In this document: positions 6,745-13,770 of the stretch, piece by piece
Position numbering within the stretch: the stretch's first letter is position 1
How the letters are laid out: every line of letters starts with the position of its first letter
NCBI GenBank assembly: GCA_934338765.1
Contig: CAKRHL010000042.1
Location: 1 to 14,440, forward strand
Direction of reading: 5' to 3'
Source: an uncultured Lachnospiraceae bacterium
Lineage (GTDB): Bacteria; Bacillota; Clostridia; Lachnospirales; Lachnospiraceae
Length of the DNA stretch: 14,440 bases
The notes under the pieces: model-generated
What the model was told of the DNA's origin: nothing
What the model saw: the letters and a program-made list of their open reading frames with translations, nothing else
The model's database searches: none
Made by a program: the position numbers and the translations under genes

Positions 6745-8172
6745 ATGGCAGAGGATAATAACAATCAAAATGATAATTCCGAATATGAGCAGGTCTGCTA
6801 TCTTTGCAGACGACCGGAGAGCAAAGCCGGTAAGATGATCCATATTCCGAATAATATCTGCATCTGTGCAGATTGTATGCAGAAGACATTTGATTCTATG
6901 GGCAATATGAGTGGCTTCCCGGGGATGATGGGAGGTATGCCGCCGTATATGGACATGTTTACCGGCGGTCCTAACGGATTTGAGGACATTCCGCAGAATC
7001 AGAAATTGAAAAAGAAAAAACAGGAAGAGCCAAAGCAGGAGGCGAAGGGAGAAAAGGATGGATCCGCAGAGGGCATTGTGGATATCCGTCATCTTCCGGC
7101 ACCCCATATTATTAAGAAGCATCTGGACGAGTATGTCATCGGACAGGATTATGCCAAAAAGGTAATGTCTGTAGCAGTTTATAATCACTATAAGCGTGTG
7201 TTGACGGATACCATGGATGAGATCGAGATTGAGAAGTCCAATATCCTTATGGTGGGTCCGACCGGCTGTGGTAAGACATATCTGGTCAAGACGCTGGCAA
7301 GGATCCTGCAGGTTCCCCTTGCCATTACGGATGCCACCAGTCTCACAGAGGCAGGCTATATTGGTGATGATGTGGAAAGTGTATTGTCAAAGCTTCTGGC
7401 AGCGGCGGACAATGATGTGGAGAAGGCGCAGCAGGGTATTATCTTCATCGATGAGATTGATAAGATCGCCAAAAAGCGCAATACCAACAGCCGCGACGTC
7501 AGTGGCGAGTCGGTACAGCAGGGAATGTTAAAGCTTCTGGAGGGCAGCGAGGTGGAAGTGCCGGTGGGTGCCACCAACAAAAATGCCATGGTGCCTATGA
7601 CCACCATTGATACGAGAAATATATTGTTTATCTGCGGCGGTGCATTTCCAGAGCTTGACAAGATTATTAAAAAGCGTCTCACAAGTCAGGCGTCCATCGG
7701 TTTTCAGGCAGAGCTATCAGATACATATGACAAGGATGAAAATATTTTGTCTAAGGTGACGGTAGAGGATCTGAGAGAATTTGGTATGATCCCGGAGTTT
7801 CTGGGACGTCTGCCGGTGATCTTTTCATTGCAGGCAATGACAGAGGAAATGCTGGCAAGAGTCATGACAGAGCCAAAGAATGCGATCCTGAAGCAGTATC
7901 AGAAGCTTCTTCTGCTGGATGAGGTGGATCTGCAGTTTGATCAGGAGGCAGTAGAGGCTATTGCCAAAAAGGCAGCGGAGAAAAAAACAGGTGCCAGAGC
8001 TCTCCGGGCGATCATCGAGGAGTTTATGCTGGATATCATGTATGAGATTCCGAAGGACGATCTCATTGGCAGAGTGACCATCACGAAGGATTATATTGAA
8101 TATCATGGTTCTCCGCGGATCGAGATGCGGGAAAGCGGAGAAGCGACGCTGCTGACACAGCGTCCGGATTAA
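6745..8172 (+). CDS. clpX: ClpX-type AAA+ unfoldase
   Basis: A 475-residue cytoplasmic hexameric ATPase that unfolds proteins, usually for the ClpP peptidase. The N-terminal zinc domain has C18, C21, C41 and C44. A Met/Gly/Pro-rich then Lys/Glu-rich linker runs from about 50 to 108. The AAA+ module has Walker A GPTGCGKT (171-178), pore loop GYIG (204-207), Walker B IIFIDEID (232-239), arginine finger R355 in GRLP and sensor-2 R418 in GAR. The IGF tripeptide (318-320) that docks on ClpP is intact. It is longer than E. coli ClpX (about 424), mostly from the linker. The loop carrying RKH in E. coli, used in substrate recognition, reads ATNKNAMVP (276-284). No clpP, tig or lon lies nearby, so this may be a second ClpX. 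AAAGG lies 6 bases before the ATG. Confidence 0.92.
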   Translation: MAEDNNNQNDNSEYEQVCYLCRRPESKAGKMIHIPNNICICADCMQKTFDSMGNMSGFPGMMGGMPPYMDMFTGGPNGFEDIPQNQKLKKKKQEEPKQEAKGEKDGSAEGIVDIRHLPAPHIIKKHLDEYVIGQDYAKKVMSVAVYNHYKRVLTDTMDEIEIEKSNILMVGPTGCGKTYLVKTLARILQVPLAITDATSLTEAGYIGDDVESVLSKLLAAADNDVEKAQQGIIFIDEIDKIAKKRNTNSRDVSGESVQQGMLKLLEGSEVEVPVGATNKNAMVPMTTIDTRNILFICGGAFPELDKIIKKRLTSQASIGFQAELSDTYDKDENILSKVTVEDLREFGMIPEFLGRLPVIFSLQAMTEEMLARVMTEPKNAILKQYQKLLLLDEVDLQFDQEAVEAIAKKAAEKKTGARALRAIIEEFMLDIMYEIPKDDLIGRVTITKDYIEYHGSPRIEMRESGEATLLTQRPD

Positions 8173-8358
8173 GTGGCAATCACAACGTATCATATAGTGG
8201 ATTGCCGTCATCGGAAGGAGAAGGTCATGATGCCGTGATTTTACCTGGCACATCCCGTCACAGGATATGGAGCTTTTGCATAATATGATGATGTAAGAGT
8301 CAAAAGCAGATGGCAATGGAGCGATCCTTGACATCAGTTTGATCCGGGAGGGGATGCG
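8173..8358. other. Intergenic leader between clpX and the S8 peptidase fragment
   Basis: These 186 bases hold no convincing gene. An imperfect hairpin (GGCAATC 8175-8181, GATTGCC 8200-8206) follows the clpX stop but has no U-tract, so read-through is possible. A strong GGAAGGAGAAGG sequence precedes ATGATGCCGTGA at 8227, a 3-codon frame. A TTGACA at 8328-8333 has no -10 box at a usable distance. GGGAGGGG (8346-8353) is the ribosome binding site of the next gene. Confidence 0.5.
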
Positions 8359-8688
8359 TTGGATTGTCAGGACAAAATTTATTCTGAAGAATATGAGGAC
8401 TATATCGTGGAGTACGGTAACCGGCCTGAGCTGGTACCGGAGCAGTATGAGACAGAGTGCTATCAGCTTGTAAGTTCCCGATTTGCCATTGTATATCTGG
8501 AGGGAGCACAGGTGGACAGAAGGCGGGAAAATGCGGAGTTGGAGATCCCGAGGTGCTTTGGCCTGTTAAGCTCAGCGCAGCTGCTGGAGGAGTCAGGGAT
8601 TGCCAGAGTACGGAGGCAGCCACGCCTGGAGCTTTTCGGCCAGGGGGTGATGTTTGGGATTATTGATACGGGGGCTGGAGTCAGATAA
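8359..8688 (+). pseudogene. S8 (subtilisin-like, CspABC-related) peptidase, N-terminal fragment
   Basis: The N-terminal piece of a clostridial S8 serine peptidase. It opens at TTG 8359, 5 bases after GGGAGGGG. Residues 1-105 resemble this family's N-terminal region (EEYEDYIVEYGNRPE, VSSRFAIVYLE, CFGLLSSAQLLEESGI, LFGQGVMFGIIDTG). The final native residues are IIDTG, with the catalytic Asp codon at 8665-8667. After the GGG at 8671-8673 the match ends: four foreign codons (AGVR) and a stop follow. The remainder lies at 13771 onward, in a frame that joins exactly. On its own it lacks the His and Ser of the triad. It sits after clpX and 26 bases before moxR, and its promoter or clpX read-through must serve moxR. 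It might still be translated as a 109-residue polypeptide. Confidence 0.88.
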
Positions 8689-8692
8689 ACGG
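8675..8692 (+). repeat. Left imperfect terminal inverted repeat of the insertion
   Basis: CTGGAGTCAGATAAACGG begins directly after GGGG. Compared with the reverse complement of 13748-13765 it matches at 14 of 18 positions, with the outer 7 (CTGGAGT) identical. It lies at the exact point where peptidase homology ends. Confidence 0.5.
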
Positions 8693-8714
8693 AGAAAGGT
8701 TTGGTGTTAGATCA

Positions 8715-9662
8715 ATGGACGAGAGATATTTTCAGGAAGCATATGCAGTAATGAATGAGGTAAAAAAGGTAGTGATCGGTAAGGATGAATGTGTCAAGCT
8801 TGCCATGTCTGCAATCCTGGCAGGAGGACATATCCTGATCGATGATATTCCCGGTGTAGGTAAGACAACGCTTGCCATGGCATTTGCGGGGGCGATGGAG
8901 ATGGACAGCCATCGTATGCAGTTTACGCCGGATGTCCTGCCGGCAGATATTCTGGGCTTTTCCATGTATGACAAGGCGCAGGGAGCATTTGTATATCAGC
9001 CGGGAGCAATCATGTGCAATTTGTTTCTGGCAGACGAGATCAACCGTACTTCGCCAAAGACACAGTCGGCACTGCTGGAAGTTATGGAGGAGGGTAATGT
9101 CACTGTGGATGGTGTGACGAGACGCGTACCGGAGCCTTTTGTGGTAATTGCCACAGAGAATCCGGTGGGAAGTGTCGGAACACAGCTTTTGCCGGAATCC
9201 CAGCTGGATCGTTTTATGATCTGCATGACCATGGGATATCCGGATGAGGAAAATGAGATTGCGATTGCCAAGGGAAAGAGCAACGGTGCGCAGTTAAGTG
9301 ACGTGCAGGGGGTGATCCCGGCACAGGAGCTGACGATGATACAGGCAGAGGTGGAGAATGTATTTCTCCATGATGAGATCTATGGATATATTGTGGCATT
9401 GGCAAGAGCAACGAGAGAACATTCTCTGGTAGAGCTTGGCATGAGTCCCCGTGGAACCATCGCACTGGCCAAAATGGCAAAGGCAGCCGCATTTTTATCC
9501 GGCCGTGATTTTGTTGTGCCAAATGATGTGACAGAGGTGTTTAAGGCGGTAGCCGGACATCGTCTGGTGCTAAACTCCAAAGCCCGCGTGGGACACGTTA
9601 CCACAGACACCGTATTAGAGCAGATATTGGAGAGTGTCCGGAAACCAAAGGTGAGAAAGTAA
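8715..9662 (+). CDS. MoxR family AAA+ ATPase
   Basis: A 315-residue cytoplasmic MoxR-type ATPase, full length for the family; these act as chaperones that insert cofactors or remodel and assemble partner proteins. Visible motifs are Walker A PGVGKTT (P46, K50, T51), Walker B LFLADEINR (103-111), sensor 1 ATENP, arginine finger LDRF and sensor 2 SPRG in the lid domain. Only 26 bases separate it from the broken peptidase frame. The nearest purine-rich ribosome site, AGAAAGG (8693-8699), is 15 bases from the ATG, longer than usual, and no other in-frame start is available. It is followed by the DUF58 gene after 21 bases. The moxR - DUF58 - transglutaminase order is a known conserved module, so the partners are probably the next two proteins. 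Confidence 0.93.
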   Translation: MDERYFQEAYAVMNEVKKVVIGKDECVKLAMSAILAGGHILIDDIPGVGKTTLAMAFAGAMEMDSHRMQFTPDVLPADILGFSMYDKAQGAFVYQPGAIMCNLFLADEINRTSPKTQSALLEVMEEGNVTVDGVTRRVPEPFVVIATENPVGSVGTQLLPESQLDRFMICMTMGYPDEENEIAIAKGKSNGAQLSDVQGVIPAQELTMIQAEVENVFLHDEIYGYIVALARATREHSLVELGMSPRGTIALAKMAKAAAFLSGRDFVVPNDVTEVFKAVAGHRLVLNSKARVGHVTTDTVLEQILESVRKPKVRK

Positions 9663-9683
9663 TAGAAAGGTCTGGTTATTAAC

Positions 9684-10814
9684 GTGAAAAGATTAATCAC
9701 CTATTTGATCGTCATCGCAGCAACTATATATACGGCAATCCTTTATCACAGTACAAGCTTTTTGATGTTGTTTTATGTGGAGCTGGTCCTGCCTGCTTTT
9801 TTGCTGTTGACACTGATTCCGACTGTCCGTCAGATGAGGGTGCGCATGGAGCTGCCGATACCGGTCGTGGAGCAGGGACAGAAGGTGCCGGTATTGCTGC
9901 ATCTGCGTACCGGAGGATTTCCTGTGGGAGGCAAGGTAGCCATTATGGTAAAGGGAAAGCTGCCCATAGGACAAAAAGCGGAGAAGACATGGTTTTATAC
10001 ACAGCTGGCAGGCAGCAGAAAGGATGTAAAGATCAAGGCAGAGTATCAGGCCAGAAGTGTAGGTAATATACGAATGGAGCTGGGACAGGTCTGGTGTTAT
10101 GATTTTCTGGGTCTTGTGGCACTTCCGCTGCCGGCAAGATACTGGAAGGAGCTGGAGCCGGAGACCCTGCTCGTATTGCCCCGCATCAGTGAAGTGCCGG
10201 TGATGGTCAGCCGTCAGAGCCGTGATTTTGCCGGAGAGAGCGAGGAGCACTCCAAAAAGCGGGGAGGAGATGACCCGTCGGAGGTATTTCAGATCAGGGA
10301 TTATCAGCCGGGAGACAAAATGAGGAGTATTCATTGGAAGCTTTCTGCCAAGACAGAGGAAATGATGGTGAGAGAGCAGTCACTGCCACTGGGCTGTCCG
10401 GTGGAGTTTTACCTGGATCTTTATCAACCGGTGTCCCATCACCGGAAGGATGAAATGGAAAAAAACAGTTATCTGCAGATCATTGCCTCCATCAGTCATT
10501 CTATGGTTGTAGAAGGATGCCGGCACCATGTGATCTGGTTTGACAGCCGGACAGCGGATATTCGCCGGTATCGTGTCGAAACAGAGGAAAATGTATACGA
10601 GATGTTGTTTCAGCTGGGACAGCTGAAATCATATCACGACAAAAAGGATCTGCAGGAGCTGTATCACCAGAAATATCATGAAACTCCCGGTATTACCCGG
10701 TTGGAGCTGACGATGGAGCTGCAGCTTAAGAGGAACGGTGAGGTGGAAGCAAGGTACAGCGGTGATGTTTCCGATGTAGAACGCCAGCTGGGGGCAAAAG
10801 AGCTTGTGGTATAG
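9684..10814 (+). CDS. DUF58 domain-containing membrane protein
   Basis: A 376-residue protein with two N-terminal membrane helices (about residues 3-20 and 25-46) and a cytoplasmic DUF58 domain. The hallmark RDYQPGD...IHWK motif lies at 205-219. From about 244 onward the fold is predicted to resemble a von Willebrand A-like domain (VEFYLDLYQP); the usual DxSxS metal-site motif is not obvious. DUF58 proteins are typically encoded beside MoxR ATPases and are thought to be their membrane partners; the molecular role is not established. The start is GTG 9684, with AGAAAGG 13 bases upstream. The product sits between its two partners in one operon. Confidence 0.9.
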   Translation: MKRLITYLIVIAATIYTAILYHSTSFLMLFYVELVLPAFLLLTLIPTVRQMRVRMELPIPVVEQGQKVPVLLHLRTGGFPVGGKVAIMVKGKLPIGQKAEKTWFYTQLAGSRKDVKIKAEYQARSVGNIRMELGQVWCYDFLGLVALPLPARYWKELEPETLLVLPRISEVPVMVSRQSRDFAGESEEHSKKRGGDDPSEVFQIRDYQPGDKMRSIHWKLSAKTEEMMVREQSLPLGCPVEFYLDLYQPVSHHRKDEMEKNSYLQIIASISHSMVVEGCRHHVIWFDSRTADIRRYRVETEENVYEMLFQLGQLKSYHDKKDLQELYHQKYHETPGITRLELTMELQLKRNGEVEARYSGDVSDVERQLGAKELVV

Positions 10815-10833
10815 TACAAAACAGATACCATAC

Positions 10834-10900
10834 CAAAGTGTGCGGGCTGAGAAGAAATGTTATGCCTGCGGCTCAAAGTTTGCGGGTTGAGAAAGAAATG
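10834..10900 (+). repeat. Imperfect direct repeat upstream of the transglutaminase gene
   Basis: Two copies with a 40-base offset: 10834-10859 (26 bases, CAAAGTGTGCGGGCTGAGAA...) and 10874-10900 (27 bases, CAAAGTTTGCGGGTTGAGAA...), differing by two substitutions and one inserted A. They fill most of the 97-base gap before the GTG. The second copy runs into the ribosome binding G-run. It may be a local duplication or a paired regulatory site. Confidence 0.75.
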
Positions 10901-10911
10901 GGGGGACTACT

Positions 10912-13665
10912 GTGAAAAGAAAACCTTTTATCATGCAGGGGATCTGTCTTTTCATGCTGCTTTTTGGAATGCATCTATGTGTTTATTCTATATTCCTGAA
11001 GGCGGGAAGCTTATATAAATTTGCAGCGGCACTGGCAGTGGCTGCAATGTGGTTTTCGTTTCTGGCGGCAGCACCGGATCGCCGCATGGAACAACGTGTC
11101 AAACAGAGATTCAAGCTTAAACATATAAAATATCCGGTGGCGGATTTTCTTTTGGTGCTGACACTGGTGGTATGGGTAATCCTGACGATCCCGGCGATGG
11201 GACATCTGCAGAAGGATTTTGAGACATTGCAGGATGCAGTGGCATATCGTCAAAACCTGTACTATTATCATACAAAGGCCAACTTTAATCCATATGCACC
11301 ACATCGTTTCGGTGCCACGGGAACATGGATCCTGCTGGACCTGGAGCTTTTGGCAGGACTGTTTATGTCCAGAACCTTTGTGCATCGTCGCGGATTATTC
11401 TGGGGGACACTGCCGCCGGTTATGCTGGTTGCGGGAGGTCTGCTCCTGGGAAAATCACCTACGATCCCGGCGATGATATTGCTGATCATGGGAATCCTCG
11501 GAATACAGATGTGTATGGATGAACACCATAAGGGTGGTTCAAAGTATTTCCGGCAGCTAAGTGTGACAGCGGTGCGTCACTGGCTGTTTTATCCTGTCAT
11601 GCTTGTATGTTTATTGGCAATCCTGGGGCTGGGAGCCCAGGCATCGGTCAACACTGAGGATCAGGCGCTGCGGGGTGAGAAGAAGCTTTTGAAGGTACAG
11701 CATGCCATGGAAAGGGAGATCGCGGATCTCGGGGTGAAGATAACACAGAAAATGCAGGATATTCTGGGGCTGGAGCGGCCGGGAGTCCTTACCAATACCT
11801 CTCCAAGATATACCGGTAAGACGGTCTTGACATTGACAGTGGATAAAGAACCGAAGGAGGATGTTTATCTCAGGGGATTTATCGGCACGAAATACGAAAA
11901 CGGAAAGTGGAGCAGTCCATCCAAGGACAAGCTTGACAGTCTGTTCAGCTCTGAGAAATGCTATCAGCTTTTTACACAGGATTTTACCATGTATCAGGCA
12001 TTTTCCGTGGCGTATAATGAGGACAGGAATGTTGCAAAGGTATTGCGGAAAGCGGATAAGCTGGGCAATAAAAATGCAATGACTATGAAGATCGAATATG
12101 CGAAGGAAAATCATTCCACTTTTGCGTATTTTCCGTATTATTCGAAGCTGAGTGATGATTCCATGGGAACCCTGATGCTTGATCATGACAGAGGTTTCCG
12201 CCGCAGCGGTGATGTGAAAAGCTATGAGGTCACAATGCAGCAGACGAATGATGATACGACTATCATGGTCAATCGTTCGGCGGATGTTCTCCAGAAGGGA
12301 TATATTCCTTATTATGTGGAGAAGGATGGGGCATCCGGAGGTGGTAACGATGACATCATTGTTTATTATACAAAAAACGGTTCCTACAAGACCGGAAAAA
12401 TGTCAGTAGCCTCTTCGGCAGATTCTTATTATACCGATGACGGAAACTTTTTGGAGGTATCCGACAAAAATCTTGGAAAATATATTCAGTATATTATGGC
12501 CGAGGATCTGCAGCTTCCGCAAAAGGGACTTACCAAGACAAAGAAGCTTGCCAGGGAGCTGGTGGATCATATGACGGTGACTCTGCTTAATGATCATGGT
12601 GCCATTACATACACGGCCACGACAGAGCAGGTGATAGGTGAGCTTCGGGATTATCTGGGCAGTAATACCCAGTACAGTAAGCAGCTCAAGATGAAGGAAG
12701 TGGGAACGGATTACGTGGAAAACTTCCTGTTTACGCAGAAGAAGGGCTATTGTGAGCATTATGCAACGGCAGGAGCCGTGCTGTTTCGCGCCATGGGAGT
12801 GCCGGCACGTTATGTATCCGGTTATCGTGTTCCGGCGTCCGATTTTTTGGACAACGGAGACGGAACTTATACGGCGAAGGTGGCTGACATTGAGGCTCAT
12901 GCATGGACGGAGGTGTATAATCTCAGTTCCGGATGGACCGTGGCGGATATGACACCGAGTTCAGCAGGTGGAGTGGGAGAAGCAAACGGGTTCCACAATC
13001 CGTATGTCAATACACCGGAGCCGGATTATGGGGATGATACATTCCTGGAGAATGATCCGGAAAGCACGGAAAAAGCAGCACCGGATCCATCAGATACACC
13101 GGAGGTGACCGAGAAACCCAAGAAGACAAAGGCACCGGAGAAGTCGGAGGATTTCTCGGGGGGCAGTTCGGAAAGGGATATCTCTTCCGATGCAGGCAGT
13201 GAGGAACGACAGACATCCGGCAAAGCAGGGATCTCACCGGCTGTGAAAAAGATGCTTGTGAAGGCTGCGGTGGTGGTGGTCGTATTGTTTGTGATCTGGC
13301 TACTCTGGTACAGTCAGAGGCTTCGCAGAAGACGGCGTCTCAAAAAATGTCATGGAGCGGGAGCATATCTGCTGGAGGCAAACCGCCAGCTGGAACAGAT
13401 GCTTCGCTGCTGCGGTTATGGACGGCCGAACCATATGACGGATCAGGAGTATATCCGGCTTTTGGGACAGATCTATCCAAAGGGCGACAGGGACGGAATG
13501 CTGGAGCAATACTATCATCAGCTGGAGCGGGCACGGTTTGACAGGGAAAGCGGCAAAGGGGAGGAGCTTCGGGAGTGCACCCGTCTGATCCGGAGCATCA
13601 AAAAAGCGGCACGGTCTTCAGCAAAGTTGCAGAGAAAGCTTTTGGCTGCGATCCGTGGATGGTAA
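10912..13665 (+). CDS. Membrane transglutaminase-like protein (TgpA-type)
   Basis: A 917-residue membrane protein. About seven hydrophobic segments lie within residues 8-245 (for example 8-30, 76-98, 160-180, 222-243). A large extracytoplasmic region follows, with a transglutaminase-like core whose Cys-His-Asp triad is visible: C614 in KGYCEHYAT, H663 in EAHAWTEV and D679 in VADMTPS. A Pro/Glu/Ser/Thr linker leads to a C-terminal transmembrane helix (about 783-803) and a cytoplasmic basic/coiled domain of about 110 residues resembling the DUF4129 region of TgpA proteins. Papain-like transglutaminases of this type may act as proteases or crosslinkers of envelope proteins; the substrate is unknown. 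The GTG start at 10912 is supported by GGGGGG (10900-10905) 6 bases upstream. It is the last gene of the operon, with a terminator about 60 bases downstream. Confidence 0.92.
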   Translation: MKRKPFIMQGICLFMLLFGMHLCVYSIFLKAGSLYKFAAALAVAAMWFSFLAAAPDRRMEQRVKQRFKLKHIKYPVADFLLVLTLVVWVILTIPAMGHLQKDFETLQDAVAYRQNLYYYHTKANFNPYAPHRFGATGTWILLDLELLAGLFMSRTFVHRRGLFWGTLPPVMLVAGGLLLGKSPTIPAMILLIMGILGIQMCMDEHHKGGSKYFRQLSVTAVRHWLFYPVMLVCLLAILGLGAQASVNTEDQALRGEKKLLKVQHAMEREIADLGVKITQKMQDILGLERPGVLTNTSPRYTGKTVLTLTVDKEPKEDVYLRGFIGTKYENGKWSSPSKDKLDSLFSSEKCYQLFTQDFTMYQAFSVAYNEDRNVAKVLRKADKLGNKNAMTMKIEYAKENHSTFAYFPYYSKLSDDSMGTLMLDHDRGFRRSGDVKSYEVTMQQTNDDTTIMVNRSADVLQKGYIPYYVEKDGASGGGNDDIIVYYTKNGSYKTGKMSVASSADSYYTDDGNFLEVSDKNLGKYIQYIMAEDLQLPQKGLTKTKKLARELVDHMTVTLLNDHGAITYTATTEQVIGELRDYLGSNTQYSKQLKMKEVGTDYVENFLFTQKKGYCEHYATAGAVLFRAMGVPARYVSGYRVPASDFLDNGDGTYTAKVADIEAHAWTEVYNLSSGWTVADMTPSSAGGVGEANGFHNPYVNTPEPDYGDDTFLENDPESTEKAAPDPSDTPEVTEKPKKTKAPEKSEDFSGGSSERDISSDAGSEERQTSGKAGISPAVKKMLVKAAVVVVVLFVIWLLWYSQRLRRRRRLKKCHGAGAYLLEANRQLEQMLRCCGYGRPNHMTDQEYIRLLGQIYPKGDRDGMLEQYYHQLERARFDRESGKGEELRECTRLIRSIKKAARSSAKLQRKLLAAIRGW

Positions 13666-13726
13666 TGTCATAAATAAATAGAGGCATAAAAGGGACAGGG
13701 AACATACTCATAATGCAGAGTGGATC

Positions 13727-13755
13727 AAGGGCAAAACGCTGGTTTTGCCCTTTTT
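13727..13755 (+). terminator. Intrinsic terminator of the moxR operon
   Basis: GGGCAAAAC (13729-13737), loop GCTG, and GTTTTGCCC (13742-13750) form a 9-bp stem (11 with flanking A-T pairs), followed by TTTTT. It lies inside the insertion, ending 15 bases before the right junction, and its U-tract overlaps the right imperfect inverted repeat. Confidence 0.88.
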
Positions 13756-13765
13756 CGAACTCCAG
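13748..13765 (-). repeat. Right imperfect terminal inverted repeat of the insertion
   Basis: Read on the minus strand this is CTGGAGTTCGAAAAAGGG, matching the left end at 14 of 18 positions with the outer 7 identical. One extra A (13766) separates it from the GGGG at the right junction. It overlaps the terminator U-tract, so part of the similarity could be chance. Confidence 0.5.
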
Positions 13766-13770
13766 AGGGG

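Larger units (their letters stand above)
8674..13770 (+). other. 5,097-bp insertion splitting the S8 peptidase gene
   Basis: The segment contains exactly three genes (moxR, DUF58, transglutaminase) and their terminator, and it separates the two parts of one S8 reading frame. GGGG occurs at both edges (8671-8674 and 13767-13770), so the exact joint can slide by up to 4 bases. Removing the segment gives GATACGGG-ATTGATTAC, encoding DTGIDY. No transposase, integrase or resolvase is encoded. The mechanism is unknown; precise insertion is the simplest reading. Confidence 0.75.

Noticed and set aside
6607..7188. 193-codon open frame on the minus strand opposite carboxypeptidase and clpX
   Set aside because: It is antisense to two clear genes, and its composition is what their complement would give.
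8328..8358. TTGACA at 8328 as promoter for the S8 fragment
   Set aside because: At 16-18 bases downstream the sequence is G-rich and coincides with the ribosome binding site; no -10 box.
8674..13770. Insertion as an insertion sequence, integron cassette, or group I/II intron
   Set aside because: No transposase, integrase, reverse transcriptase or maturase is encoded, and no intron end motifs are visible; it is recorded as an insertion of unknown mechanism.
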